Part shown: positions 21,429 through 30,713 of the stretch, one piece after another
Numbering within the stretch: position 1 is the first letter of the stretch
Layout of the letters: each line of letters starts with the position of its first letter
Assembly: GCF_010500615.1 (NCBI RefSeq)
Contig: NZ_JAAGNX010000003.1
Coordinates: 744,001-808,000, forward strand
Length of the DNA: 64,000 nt
Reading direction: 5' to 3'
Source: Oceanipulchritudo coccoides
Lineage (GTDB): Bacteria; Verrucomicrobiota; Verrucomicrobiia; Opitutales; Oceanipulchritudinaceae
Made by a program: the position numbers and the translations under genes
Notes under the pieces: generated by a model
Seen by the model: the letters and a program-made list of their open reading frames with translations, nothing else
Told to the model about the DNA's origin: nothing
Databases searched by the model: none

Positions 21429-22250
21429 TCAGGCTTGTTCCTGAAACAGATGCACGTCGCGTTGCGGGAACGGAATCGAAACTCCTTCCGCGTCGAAACG
21501 CTTCTTCACGGCTTCCTGTGTGTCGAAGTAGACACCCCAGAAGTCGCTGGCATTGACCCACGGGCGAACGTTGAAGTTCACGCTGCTGTCAGCCAGCTCC
21601 GAAAGAGTCACCGTTGGGGCAGGATCCTTGAGGACGCGTTCATCAGAACCGATGATGTCCATCAATATGCCCTTGGCCTTGTCGATGTCATCCCCGTATC
21701 CAATGCCGAAGACCATGTCGCAACGACGGGTTTCAAGCGCATTGAAGTTCACGATGTGGCCTGACATGACCTGAGAATTCGGAACGATAATCTTCTTGTT
21801 GTCAGGTGTGTGCATCAGCGTGACCAGAATTCCAATCTCATCGATCACTCCAGTCACCCCGCCGGCTTCGACAAAATCGCCGATCTTGAATGGCCGGAAA
21901 AGAATAATGAGCACACCGCTGGCAAAGTTCGAGAGTGAACCCTGCAAGGCGAAGCCAACCGCGAGACCGGCAGCACCCAAAACGGCAACGAATGAGGTCG
22001 TCTGTATCCCCAACTGCGAAACTGCAGCGATGATCACTGCAACCATGAGCAAGTAGAATACGATGTTTGAGAGGAATCCAACGAGGACTTGATCCACATT
22101 TGATTTCTCCATCGCCCGGCGGCTCAGCTTGCGGCACAGGCCGGCAATCCATTTACCGATTACAAAGACGAGGAGCGCGACCACGATCTTCAGCCCGTAG
22201 TAGGTGACGGCCGCAATCAGAGCGTCTATTTGTTCTGGTGATAGTTCCAT
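21429..22250 (-). CDS. mscS: Small-conductance mechanosensitive channel, MscS family
   Basis: MscS channels open under membrane tension and release solutes during osmotic downshock. The 273-residue protein has three N-terminal membrane helices. The pore-lining third helix reads LGAAGLAVGFALQGSLSNFASG, with the Gly/Ala packing pattern of MscS, followed by LIILFRPFKIGDFVEAGG of the beta domain and a cytoplasmic alpha/beta domain. The length is close to E. coli MscS (286). The gene stands alone: it converges on the LytTR gene and is followed by a clear terminator. Confidence 0.93.
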   Translation of the reverse strand: MELSPEQIDALIAAVTYYGLKIVVALLVFVIGKWIAGLCRKLSRRAMEKSNVDQVLVGFLSNIVFYLLMVAVIIAAVSQLGIQTTSFVAVLGAAGLAVGFALQGSLSNFASGVLIILFRPFKIGDFVEAGGVTGVIDEIGILVTLMHTPDNKKIIVPNSQVMSGHIVNFNALETRRCDMVFGIGYGDDIDKAKGILMDIIGSDERVLKDPAPTVTLSELADSSVNFNVRPWVNASDFWGVYFDTQEAVKKRFDAEGVSIPFPQRDVHLFQEQA

Positions 22251-22290
22251 TGTTATACCCTTGTTTTAGTTGTTGTATGTACCCCTGTAC

Positions 22291-23346
22291 TTAATCCCAA
22301 AGGAGAATCAGTCGGGCAAAATAGCTTGTATCGAGTTCCTCACGGCCCCCGCTTGGTTCACTGTTGTATTGGTTGCTGACACCGAACCGCATCGTCCACT
22401 TGTCCGATGTGCCAAGCGGGATATCAATCCCGGATTCATGATCGAGCAGATACCTGCCAAAGTCATCGAAACTGGGCGTGTATTCCAGCGAGCTCACGAG
22501 CTTACCCCAGTCAGCGAACTGCCACATCAGGTTAAGACCCAAATCCAGGCCTGCTGACCCGTCCGATTCAGCCCCGGTATCCTGGTAACTCTCGTAGCGG
22601 TAAATGAGACCAGCATTCCCCTCAAGGGTCAGACGCTCCTCCTTAATGAAGCGATGCGTGAGACCCGCGGCTGTTGTCGTGCGGAATTCAATCCCTTCAA
22701 AGGTGTCGCGCTCCAGTTCCTCGCGGACATACCAGCCCCACTTCTCGGAGAAGAAGTTCGTGTAGTTAATACCGCCCTTTTGCTCGTCTTCGGAACGAAT
22801 GCCATCGGATTCCTTGTACTTGTAACTGCCGTAAATCGTCAGCCGGTCTGATGGACCTTCCAACTTGGCTTCCGCCACGATGGCTGAGGCAAAATTTTCG
22901 GAATTCCCATCCTTGCCGCTAAGGTCTACCCCGGCCATGTAAGTCCACTTGCGCAACTGGCCCGCCAGTTCCGCTTCCCGGGTCGCCACAATGGGATCAC
23001 GTCCCCCCGCTTCCCAGCCCGATACGACCGTGTCCAATCCTGTCCGGACTGTCCCCGCCGCCGAAGTCACTTCGAGCTCGCCGCCCTCCGTCCGAACCGG
23101 ACCTTGAAAGACTTCACCGCTGGAGGTCCGTACGCTTACCGCGTCCGCACTGTCCAGCCCGCTCACTTGCTCCAATGGGACTTCAATCACCCCGGCAAAG
23201 CTCGTCCGAAAATAGAAGGTCCCTTCGTGGATTTTCTCCAGCTCGCCTTCAATCCTTGAACCGTCATTCAGCCGAAGCGTCGCCCCGTCACTCGCTACCG
23301 CCAACAGTAACACTGAACAGCCAATTGTTATAAGTTTCCTAGTCAT
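22291..23346 (-). CDS. DUF481 outer-membrane beta-barrel protein
   Basis: The 351-residue exported protein has an N-terminal signal peptide ending near SDGA. A small beta domain (about 22-110) follows, with repeated LNDGSRIEGEL/SSGEVFQGPV-like segments. The DUF481 (YdiY-like) barrel begins at WTYMAGVDLSGKDGNSENFA and ends in aromatic strands (YFARLILLWD). Family members are outer-membrane proteins of unknown function; some are salt-induced. It shares a 214-nt upstream region with the divergent mrp operon, so a joint link to ionic or osmotic conditions is plausible but inferred. MscS lies downstream, 40 nt from its stop. Confidence 0.8.
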   Translation of the reverse strand: MTRKLITIGCSVLLLAVASDGATLRLNDGSRIEGELEKIHEGTFYFRTSFAGVIEVPLEQVSGLDSADAVSVRTSSGEVFQGPVRTEGGELEVTSAAGTVRTGLDTVVSGWEAGGRDPIVATREAELAGQLRKWTYMAGVDLSGKDGNSENFASAIVAEAKLEGPSDRLTIYGSYKYKESDGIRSEDEQKGGINYTNFFSEKWGWYVREELERDTFEGIEFRTTTAAGLTHRFIKEERLTLEGNAGLIYRYESYQDTGAESDGSAGLDLGLNLMWQFADWGKLVSSLEYTPSFDDFGRYLLDHESGIDIPLGTSDKWTMRFGVSNQYNSEPSGGREELDTSYFARLILLWD

Positions 23347-23475
23347 CTTTTGCTTTTTCTTGTTTGGTTTGATTACTATTGCGCGCTGCCCTACAGCACC
23401 CGAATACTCTGCCTGTTTTCCTTAAAATTTCAAAGCATTTCACCTAATTTATCATAATTACAAAAAAGACATGAC

Positions 23476-23496
23476 AAATTATTCACGAAATAATTT
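23476..23496. promoter_or_regulatory. Perfect 8-bp inverted repeat between DUF481 and mrpA
   Basis: AAATTATT (23476-23483) and AATAATTT (23489-23496) are exact inverted copies separated by CACGA. It lies in the AT-rich divergent region, 65 nt upstream of the mrpA ATG and 130 nt upstream of the DUF481 start. There is a TTGACA at 23508-23513 but no convincing -10 at the right distance. It could be an operator or a chance palindrome in AT-rich sequence. Confidence 0.35.
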
Positions 23497-23560
23497 TCAT
23501 AAATCGGTTGACAGATGGCCCGCCTGATCCACCTTTCGAGAACCTTTTTCGGGATAGAGA

Positions 23561-25918
23561 ATGCATGAATTGAGCGACAGCCTGCTACCATTGGGACTGG
23601 CGCTGCCATGGGCAGTGCTCATCCTGATGCTGGGCGGGTGGCGTTGGACGCGCGGGAAGGCGCTTGGGCGCTGGCTTTGGACCATCCCGGCGGCGATAAC
23701 CGGAATCATCCTCTGGAAGGCTGGCATCGGGAACGGGCAGAACATTGAAACCTTACAGCTTCTGGCATGGCTGCCGGAGATGGGGATCAATGTGAGCCTG
23801 CAAATTGATGGCTTGAGCCTCTTTTTCGGACTGGTGGTCGCCGGCATGGGGACACTGATTTTTGCCTACACGGCAGGCTATTTCGCGGAAAAGCCGAAGG
23901 AACTGAGGAAATTTTACACCTACCTGCTGTTATTTCTGGCGGCGATGCTGGGGACGGTCTTTTCGGGAAACCTGCTCATTCTCTATGTCTGGTGGGAGAT
24001 GACCGGCATCGCCTCGTTTTTCCTCATCGGCTATCTGCATGATGACAAGGAAGCCCGCAACGGTGCGCGGATGGCCCTGATCACCACGATCACCACCGGC
24101 ATGTGCCTGCTTGCGGGAATTCTACTGATCGGCCTGACTGCCGGGACCTTTGAAATTGTCGAGTTGATTGAAGAAGCTCCTGCCTTTGTGGATTCAGGCG
24201 CCTGGCAAGCTGGCTTCATTCTCATTCTCATAGGGGCCTTTGGAAAGTCGGCCCAATTCCCTTTTCACTACTGGTTGCCGAATGCCATGTCGGCCCCAAC
24301 CCCCGTCTCAGCCTATCTGCACAGCGCGACGATGGTCAAACTCGGGATTTTCCTGATCGCCCGTATTTTCCCGATCTTCCGTCCCCTTGACACCTGGATG
24401 CCAATTCTGGTCCTGATCGGCTTTACCACCTTCCTCATTGGAGCCAGTTTTTCGTTCCTTTCGCACAAGCTGAAGGCCATCCTCGCTTTCTCAACTGTCA
24501 GTCAGCTGGGGTTTCTGGTCGGTTTTTATGGCATTACCCCGGTTGAAGGGGCGCATTGGGACCTTCTGCACATCATGAACCACGTACTCTACAAAGGTGC
24601 GCTTTTCATGATCGTGGGGGTAATTGACCATTCCACCGGTATCAAGGATATCCGCCAGCTCGGTGGGTTGAGAAAGCGGCTACCGCTACTCTATGGAATC
24701 ACCCTCCTGTCGGCTGCGTCGATGGCCGGTGTGATCGGTACGACCGGATTCCTGAGCAAGGAATACATGCTCAAGGAAAAGCTCGATTACCTCACCGACG
24801 GAGCCTTTTTGAATGCCTTTCCGATCATTGTCGTGGTGATCGGTTCCATACTCAAAGTGGCATTTTCGCTACGTTTTGTCCTGCATATCTTCCATGGGCG
24901 CGAATCTGAAAAGGCGGTTGCACACTTTCATCCGCCCTCCTTTCTTATTCAATTCCCTGCCCTCTTCCTAACCGTCTTCACAGTCCTTGGCGGGCTTTTC
25001 CCGGGCCTTACCACCCTTGCCTTGAAATTGTTCAGTGTTCCCGGACTGCACGCCCCGGATTCGCCCACTCTGAAAATCTGGCACGGTTGGACCAGCCCTG
25101 CTTTCCTTATCAGTTGCTCGATCCTTTTGGCAGGCTACGCGCTTTACCGGATCGCCGAAAAGACGGAATGGCGCTGGGCCAAAATTCCAAACTGGGCCCA
25201 ATTTGACCGGTTCTTCACCCTCGGAATTGAGAACCTTCCACGCTTTGGCGGATGGGTTTCCCGGGGGCTCGGGGTAGAGCATCCAAAGTTTCACGGTCCG
25301 GTCCTGTTGATCACCGCCCTTATCTGGATGGCGCTGCCCCTGGTCAATGGCTGGAACGATCTTGCACTGCCCGCCTTTACCGCAAACGGGCTCCTGGTTG
25401 TCTGGTTGGCGGCCCTCCTGCTGGTTTGCGCCGGACTCTGCCTTGCGCTCCTCAAATCATGGATGGCCCAAGTGATCATTATGGGTGGCATCGGGTTCCT
25501 CATCACTTTCTATTTTGTCCTTTACCGCGCACCAGACCTGGCCCTGACACAAATCCTTGTCGAGGCGGCTTCCCTCGTCCTCCTGTTAATCCTTTTGCTA
25601 CGCTTCCCACAGCTCCAAAAGTCACCAAGGCCGCTTCCTCGGGCGACCAGCCTTGTCAATTTCCTCCTCTCAGCCGGGATTGGCCTGCTTGTCTTCCTGA
25701 TGACCCTCGCCTTTTCGGGTGCGAGAATCAACGAACCATTGGGCACTGAGTATCTTGCGGCAAGCCTGCCCAAGGCGAAAGGCACCAATGCGGTGAACAC
25801 TATTCTCGTTGATTTCCGGGGATTTGACACCCTTCTTGAAGTCGGGGTGCTTGTCATTGCCACGCTCGGAATCCTGGGACTGCTCATCCGAAGAAAGGAG
25901 CTGAAGAAAAATGCTTAA
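23561..25918 (+). CDS. mrpA: Mrp cation/proton antiporter subunit A
   Basis: MrpA is the largest subunit of the seven-part Na+(K+)/H+ antiporter and is homologous to NuoL of complex I. The 785-residue protein carries the proton-translocation core with the block SAPTPVSAYLHSATMVKLGIF region (about residues 243-262) and WWEMTGIASFFLIGYL upstream. A C-terminal extension (about 570-780) matches the MbhD/E-like part of Mrp A. MrpB is encoded separately, so this is the unfused form. The gene overlaps mrpB by 8 nt and starts a seven-gene operon with almost no spacing. Confidence 0.95.
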   Translation: MHELSDSLLPLGLALPWAVLILMLGGWRWTRGKALGRWLWTIPAAITGIILWKAGIGNGQNIETLQLLAWLPEMGINVSLQIDGLSLFFGLVVAGMGTLIFAYTAGYFAEKPKELRKFYTYLLLFLAAMLGTVFSGNLLILYVWWEMTGIASFFLIGYLHDDKEARNGARMALITTITTGMCLLAGILLIGLTAGTFEIVELIEEAPAFVDSGAWQAGFILILIGAFGKSAQFPFHYWLPNAMSAPTPVSAYLHSATMVKLGIFLIARIFPIFRPLDTWMPILVLIGFTTFLIGASFSFLSHKLKAILAFSTVSQLGFLVGFYGITPVEGAHWDLLHIMNHVLYKGALFMIVGVIDHSTGIKDIRQLGGLRKRLPLLYGITLLSAASMAGVIGTTGFLSKEYMLKEKLDYLTDGAFLNAFPIIVVVIGSILKVAFSLRFVLHIFHGRESEKAVAHFHPPSFLIQFPALFLTVFTVLGGLFPGLTTLALKLFSVPGLHAPDSPTLKIWHGWTSPAFLISCSILLAGYALYRIAEKTEWRWAKIPNWAQFDRFFTLGIENLPRFGGWVSRGLGVEHPKFHGPVLLITALIWMALPLVNGWNDLALPAFTANGLLVVWLAALLLVCAGLCLALLKSWMAQVIIMGGIGFLITFYFVLYRAPDLALTQILVEAASLVLLLILLLRFPQLQKSPRPLPRATSLVNFLLSAGIGLLVFLMTLAFSGARINEPLGTEYLAASLPKAKGTNAVNTILVDFRGFDTLLEVGVLVIATLGILGLLIRRKELKKNA

Positions 25919-26444
25919 GCCCGATTCATTCATCCTGCGTAAGTCCGCCACCCTGATTGGCCTGATCGTGCAGATCTTCGCAGTCTACCTGTTTTTCCGC
26001 GGACACAATCTGCCCGGTGGAGGATTTATCGCTGGAGTAGCCAGTGCTATCGGGATCCTGATCCTGATATTTGCCAACGGGAGTGCCATCATTACCCGCC
26101 TGTGCCCGTTTGATCCGATCCGCCTATGTGCATGGGGACTGGCCATTGCCACCTTGGCCGGATTGGCAGGACTGGCCTTTTCCGGAAGTTTTCTCACTCA
26201 TTATCATTACAAGGATCCGGATTTCCCGCTTCTCGGATCCCTTTACCTCGGGACGCCCCTTCTTTTCGATTTGGGCGTTTTCCTGGTCGTCCTCGGGGTC
26301 ATCCTCAAGGTGACGCTCGTTCTCATGGATGCCCTGCAAATGCAAAAGCAGTCTGGAGAGGCTGCCTTCCTCATCGCCCGCGGGTGTGATGACACAATTC
26401 TTGAAGACTCGGATTTCAACAAAGAGGAGAACAATCACTCATGA
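25911..26444 (+). CDS. mrpB: Mrp antiporter subunit B
   Basis: This 177-residue membrane protein has the MnhB signature FFRGHNLPGGGFIAGV near residue 28-43 and four hydrophobic segments. MrpB packs with MrpA at the cation-handling end of the complex. The C-terminal 30 residues are soluble and acidic. It overlaps mrpA at its 5' end and mrpC at its 3' end (ATGA), consistent with coupled translation and fixed stoichiometry. Confidence 0.93.
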   Translation: MLKPDSFILRKSATLIGLIVQIFAVYLFFRGHNLPGGGFIAGVASAIGILILIFANGSAIITRLCPFDPIRLCAWGLAIATLAGLAGLAFSGSFLTHYHYKDPDFPLLGSLYLGTPLLFDLGVFLVVLGVILKVTLVLMDALQMQKQSGEAAFLIARGCDDTILEDSDFNKEENNHS

Positions 26445-26770
26445 TCTGGATCACTGCACTGCTGGCCGGCTTCCTCTTTGCACTTGCGACCTGGCTGATC
26501 CTTCACCGCGACTGGCTCCGGATCATTTTCGGGGTCATGGTGCTCGGACACGGGGCCAACCTGGTCATCCTCAGTTCTTCCGGTGACCCGAGAGGAAAGC
26601 TTCCGCCAATTACCGGGGGTGAGGCCAACCTTGCGGATCCACTCCCGCAGGCCTTGTTACTCACAGCAATCGTTATCGGTTTCGCTGTCGTCGCCTTTTT
26701 CATAACCCTGGTCTACCGTATTCTTTCCGATAACGGTGATCTTGATCTTGGAGAACTATTCGACCGGTAG
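26441..26770 (+). CDS. mrpC: Mrp antiporter subunit C
   Basis: The 109-residue protein has three membrane helices and is homologous to NuoK. The block IIFGVMVLGHGANLVILSSSG matches the conserved helix of MrpC/NuoK, and DPLPQALLLTAIVIGFAVVAFFITL forms the third helix, a strongly conserved MrpC segment. It starts in the ATGA overlap with mrpB and is followed by mrpD after 15 nt, the only non-overlapping junction in the operon. Confidence 0.93.
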   Translation: MIWITALLAGFLFALATWLILHRDWLRIIFGVMVLGHGANLVILSSSGDPRGKLPPITGGEANLADPLPQALLLTAIVIGFAVVAFFITLVYRILSDNGDLDLGELFDR

Positions 26771-26785
26771 ACCGGCTCCGCACCA

Positions 26786-28285
26786 ATGCTTCCAGCACTG
26801 CCCATTTTAATTCCACTCATCACGGGGATTCTCCTGCTTCTCATGGGAAGCCGCGGGAAACTAAACCGTGGAGTATCCATTCTTTCATTACTGGTTCAAA
26901 TCCTTGCCGGCCTGATGCTGGCCCGTGAAGCCTACACCAGCGGTATGGCAATCACCCATTTGGGATCATGGAAAGCTCCGCTGGGCATTGTCCTTGTCGG
27001 TGACAAGGTTGCCTCGATCCTCGTCATCCTGGCCCTGCTGGTGGCCCTTGCCTCCACCTTGACCGGGTTTTCCGAGCGGAGCGCGGCAGGCGATAACCCC
27101 ATGCGCCTGCCCTTGGTGCAGTTTCTTGTCACGGGCATCCAGTTGAGTTTTCTTACCGGAGATCTCTTCAATCTCTTCGTCGCCTTTGAGGTCATGTTGC
27201 TTTCCTCATATGGGCTCATGACCCTTGAGGCGGATCCCAAACGGATCAAGCAAGCCTATCCGTACGTCATCCTGAACCTGCTTGCCTCGGCCATTTTCCT
27301 TGCCGGCTGCGGATACGCCTACGCCCTCTTTGGCACGCTCAATTATGCGGGCATGGCTGAGGCGGCGCAATTGCTGGCAGATGCTCCCGGTGGTGCTGCC
27401 CGGATCAGTATTCTCACTGCTGTGCTGGCACTTGTCTTCTCCATCAAGGCGGGAATGTTTCCGCTTTATTACTGGTTACCCAACAGTTATCCGGTTTTGC
27501 CACCATCCCTCGGAGCCCTCTATTCAGGCTTGCTGACAAAGGTCGGTATTTATGTCCTGCTCCGCTTGCTCGGGACAATCATGCCCCACACCCAGGAGGG
27601 CCTTTATCTGACAATTGCCTGGTTAGGTGGGGCCACCATGCTGTTTGGTGTTCTCGGTGCCGTTTCACGCATGGGTGTGCGGGAAATCCTCGCCTTTCAC
27701 GTAGTCAGTCAGGTCGGGTTCATGATTCTCGCCATCGGGTTTTTCACGCCGGTTGCGTTTGCGGCGACTATTTTCTACATGGTGCACCACATCATTGTTA
27801 AGTCTGCGCTATTCCTGACGGCCAGCGGTATTCTCAAACAGTTCGGGACAGACAACCTCACGAAAACGGGGGGACTCTGGAAAAAGGCGCCTCTTTTCAG
27901 CGTGGTTTTTCTGATCATGGCATTCTCACTTGCCGGCTTGCCACCCCTGTCCGGATTCTGGGCCAAGCTTTGGATCCTGATGGAAGGCATATCCGGGAAG
28001 TACTACAGCCTTGTAGCGATCAGCCTTGTTGCCTCGGTTCTCACCCTGGCCTCCATGCTCAAGATCTGGTTTGGGGCATTCTGGCAGCCTGCACCGGATA
28101 ATTGTCCCGACAAAATGCCCATGGGAGCTGCTCTCTGGACCGCCCTTGGCCTGATGACCATCGTCTCACTTGGCGTGGTTCTGGCAGTGGGTCCGCTCTG
28201 GAATGCGTCCATGGCGGCGGCCTCGGAAATGCTCACCCCATCCATCTACATTGAACAGGTATTGTCGAAGGGAGGAACCCCATGA
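26786..28285 (+). CDS. mrpD: Mrp antiporter subunit D
   Basis: MrpD is the NuoM/N-like proton channel subunit. The 499-residue polytopic protein has about 14 membrane helices, the conserved FEVMLLSSYGLM block (about residue 134) that carries the key glutamate of antiporter-like subunits, and the channel lysines in SIKAGMFPLYYWLPNSYPVLPPS (about 219-243). It overlaps mrpE by 4 nt. Confidence 0.95.
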   Translation: MLPALPILIPLITGILLLLMGSRGKLNRGVSILSLLVQILAGLMLAREAYTSGMAITHLGSWKAPLGIVLVGDKVASILVILALLVALASTLTGFSERSAAGDNPMRLPLVQFLVTGIQLSFLTGDLFNLFVAFEVMLLSSYGLMTLEADPKRIKQAYPYVILNLLASAIFLAGCGYAYALFGTLNYAGMAEAAQLLADAPGGAARISILTAVLALVFSIKAGMFPLYYWLPNSYPVLPPSLGALYSGLLTKVGIYVLLRLLGTIMPHTQEGLYLTIAWLGGATMLFGVLGAVSRMGVREILAFHVVSQVGFMILAIGFFTPVAFAATIFYMVHHIIVKSALFLTASGILKQFGTDNLTKTGGLWKKAPLFSVVFLIMAFSLAGLPPLSGFWAKLWILMEGISGKYYSLVAISLVASVLTLASMLKIWFGAFWQPAPDNCPDKMPMGAALWTALGLMTIVSLGVVLAVGPLWNASMAAASEMLTPSIYIEQVLSKGGTP

Positions 28286-28761
28286 AAACTGCTTTGATCC
28301 ACATTGGGATCGCCTTTGTCTGGATGTTCCTGAATCCAAAGCGTGATTTGCCGAGTTTGATGGTGGGCCTCATTATTGGATGGATCCTTCTGGTCGCCTT
28401 CCGCCCTCTCCTTCCCGATGACAAGTATTTGAGGCGGAGCAGCGCATTCTTCAAGTGGCTATGGGCTTTTTTCAAGGCCCTTGTCCTCTCGCAGTTCCGC
28501 GTTGCCCGGCTCATCCTGTTCCCTGGCAACAATCCTATCCAGCCCGGGTTTTTTGAATTTCCCATTCGCGACCTTTCCGACTTGGAAATCCTGATGCTGA
28601 GCCACTCCATCAGCCTGACTCCGGGAACAACCAGCGTGGAAGTCGATCCGGAGAAACAAGTTCTACTTGTCCATGCCCTTGAAGCAGACCGTCCGGAGGA
28701 CGCCATTTCGGAAATTGAAAGAACTCTTCTCAAACCCCTCCTCGCCTTTACTCGACCATGA
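28282..28761 (+). CDS. mrpE: Mrp antiporter subunit E
   Basis: The 159-residue membrane protein matches MnhE/MrpE. It has two or three N-terminal hydrophobic helices and the conserved soluble block SDLEILMLSHSISLTPGTTSVEVDPEKQVLLVHAL (about residues 101-135), whose ISLTPGT element is diagnostic. Its precise role in the antiporter is unclear, but it is required for the assembled complex in studied systems. It overlaps both neighbours by 4 nt. Confidence 0.93.
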   Translation: MKTALIHIGIAFVWMFLNPKRDLPSLMVGLIIGWILLVAFRPLLPDDKYLRRSSAFFKWLWAFFKALVLSQFRVARLILFPGNNPIQPGFFEFPIRDLSDLEILMLSHSISLTPGTTSVEVDPEKQVLLVHALEADRPEDAISEIERTLLKPLLAFTRP

Positions 28762-29039
28762 TTCTGAACACCGCCATTCAAGCCTGCGAGATCATGCTCT
28801 CCATTGCCGTCCTGATCGGGTTTTACCGCCTGGCCAAGGGGCCGACTGCCGTTGACCGCATTATCGCCTTTGACTTGATTGTCCTGACGATCGTTGCCTT
28901 CACGGCGCTCCTTTCCATCGAGGAGGGAACGGAACACTTTCTCGAGCTGATACTGGTCATTTCCCTGCTTGGATTTTTCGGGACAATCGCCCTCATAAAG
29001 GCCATGGGAGCCACTGAAAACACGGAGGAAGTTGAATGA
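28758..29039 (+). CDS. mrpF: Mrp antiporter subunit F
   Basis: The small 93-residue subunit has three membrane helices and the MnhF block YRLAKGPTAVDRIIAFDLI (about residues 23-41), in which the Gly-Pro and Asp-Arg are family hallmarks. It is joined to mrpE and mrpG by 4-nt ATGA overlaps. The short acidic C-terminus follows the third helix. Confidence 0.93.
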   Translation: MILNTAIQACEIMLSIAVLIGFYRLAKGPTAVDRIIAFDLIVLTIVAFTALLSIEEGTEHFLELILVISLLGFFGTIALIKAMGATENTEEVE

Positions 29040-29332
29040 TCACAGAGATTCTAACCGCCTTTTTCCTCGTCTTGGGAAGCGGTGTCATCCTGCTGGCCGC
29101 AATCGGTATCCTGCGCCTGCCGGATGCCCTTTGCCGCGGGCATGCCCTGGGAAAAGGAATGACGGCCGGGCTGATTCTGGTGCTCATCGGACTCTGGTTT
29201 TACCTCGGAATTGAAGTCGCCGGAATTAAAGTCCCCCTCGCCGTGATTTTCCAATTCCTGACAATCCCCATTGCGAGCCATCTTCTCGTTCGACAGGCCT
29301 ACCGAAATACCAAAAGCCGGGAGCAAAAGTAG
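29036..29332 (+). CDS. mrpG: Mrp antiporter subunit G
   Basis: The 98-residue protein has three membrane helices and the PhaG_MnhG block GVILLAAIGILRLPDALCRGHALGKGMTAGLILVL, where the LRLPD...R.HA element is diagnostic. It is the last gene of the operon. No hairpin with a T-run is visible in the 103 nt before the next gene, so read-through into the flavoprotein gene at 29436 is possible. Confidence 0.93.
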   Translation: MITEILTAFFLVLGSGVILLAAIGILRLPDALCRGHALGKGMTAGLILVLIGLWFYLGIEVAGIKVPLAVIFQFLTIPIASHLLVRQAYRNTKSREQK

Positions 29333-29435
29333 CCAGCCGATTACCGTTCAACCGGATTTTAATGGGTTTAAACAGCTTTTCTGCTATCCAAACCGAGTGG
29401 ATTGCCAACTCCAGTGGCATTAGTAATTTGAAGAT

Positions 29436-30713
29436 ATGGAAACTGTAGCCATTGTAGGGACTGGGATTGCGGGCATGTCATGCGCCCATCGCATTCACCG
29501 ACAGGTTGATTTGACGCTCTATGAGTCCCAAAAGGAGCCCGGAGGACACACCCACACGGTTGATCTAGTTGGGGATAGCGGCATTCCTGTAGACACCGGA
29601 TTCATGGTCTACAACGAGACCACCTATCCCCTGCTCACACAGCTGTTTTCTGAATTGAAGGTGGAGACTTTCGAAACAGACATGTCCTTTGGCGTACAAT
29701 ACAGGCCGGACGGAATTGAATATTCGGGCTCAAGTCTGAATGCGCTCTTTGCCCAGCGTCGGAATATGCTTCGTCCGCGTTTCATTCGCATGATTCGCGA
29801 CATTCTGCGCTTCAACAAACTTGCCGTCGGCGAGCTGGCGAATCCGGAGATCCTCGATTTAACCCTGGAGGGCTTCATTCAGAAGCATGGCTTCAGCCAG
29901 GCCTTCATGCATTACTACCTCGTCCCCATGACGTCGGCCATCTGGTCAACACCTCCGGACGAAATGCTGGGCTTTCCCGCACACACGCTGATCCGCTTCA
30001 TGTACAACCATGGCCTCCTCGGGGTCCGCACCCATCACCAGTGGAGGACGGTCAAGGGGGGCTCACGCCAATATCGCGATAAGCTGATTGCACCGTTCAA
30101 GGATAAAATTCGCTGTAACGCACCGGTCACATCCGTGCGGCGGGATGAGAACGGGGTCCGGGTCAGAGATGCCAGCGGGGAAGAACGCTGCTTTGACAAG
30201 GTAGTCATGGCAACCCATGCGGATACGACATTGAAGCTGCTTGAAGACCCTACGGACAAGGAGCGTGAACTCCTCGGCTCATTCGAATACGGAAAAAATA
30301 AAATCACGCTTCACACCGACGCCTCAGTGCTTCCACAGAGGATAAAGGCCTGGGCCTCATGGAATTACCGCATCGATGAAGTCAATGGAGGCGCACGGCA
30401 GGCCAGCACCCACTATTGGATGAACGCGCTGCAAAAGCTTCCCACTGACAAGACGGTCATGGTCTCTGTCAACGAGCCGGACATCGTCGACCGTGAGAAG
30501 GTCGCAAGGGAATTTACCTTCGACCATCCCATGTTCTCAAAGAAGTCCGTCGATGCGCAATTTGAATTGCCTCACCTCAATGAAAACCGGAAGCTATATT
30601 TCTGCGGCAGTTATTTCCGGTACGGGTTTCATGAAGATGGCATCCTCTCCGGCTATGCAGCCGCAGATCGTCTGCTGACGCACTCTGCCGCCTATGCAAA
30701 GCTCGCTATATAA
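29436..30713 (+). CDS. COG2907-type FAD-dependent oxidoreductase (amine-oxidase fold)
   Basis: The 425-residue flavoprotein has the N-terminal FAD motif VAIVGTGIAGMSCAHRI followed by PGGHTHT, and a C-terminal closing motif KLYFCGSYFRYGFHEDGILSGYAAADRL. It belongs to the predicted NAD/FAD-binding COG2907 family. Members are almost always encoded beside DUF1365 and a cyclopropane-fatty-acid-synthase-like enzyme, as here, so a role in oxidising or desaturating membrane acyl chains is likely. It overlaps the DUF1365 gene by 20 nt. The exact reaction is not established from this sequence. Confidence 0.85.
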   Translation: METVAIVGTGIAGMSCAHRIHRQVDLTLYESQKEPGGHTHTVDLVGDSGIPVDTGFMVYNETTYPLLTQLFSELKVETFETDMSFGVQYRPDGIEYSGSSLNALFAQRRNMLRPRFIRMIRDILRFNKLAVGELANPEILDLTLEGFIQKHGFSQAFMHYYLVPMTSAIWSTPPDEMLGFPAHTLIRFMYNHGLLGVRTHHQWRTVKGGSRQYRDKLIAPFKDKIRCNAPVTSVRRDENGVRVRDASGEERCFDKVVMATHADTTLKLLEDPTDKERELLGSFEYGKNKITLHTDASVLPQRIKAWASWNYRIDEVNGGARQASTHYWMNALQKLPTDKTVMVSVNEPDIVDREKVAREFTFDHPMFSKKSVDAQFELPHLNENRKLYFCGSYFRYGFHEDGILSGYAAADRLLTHSAAYAKLAI

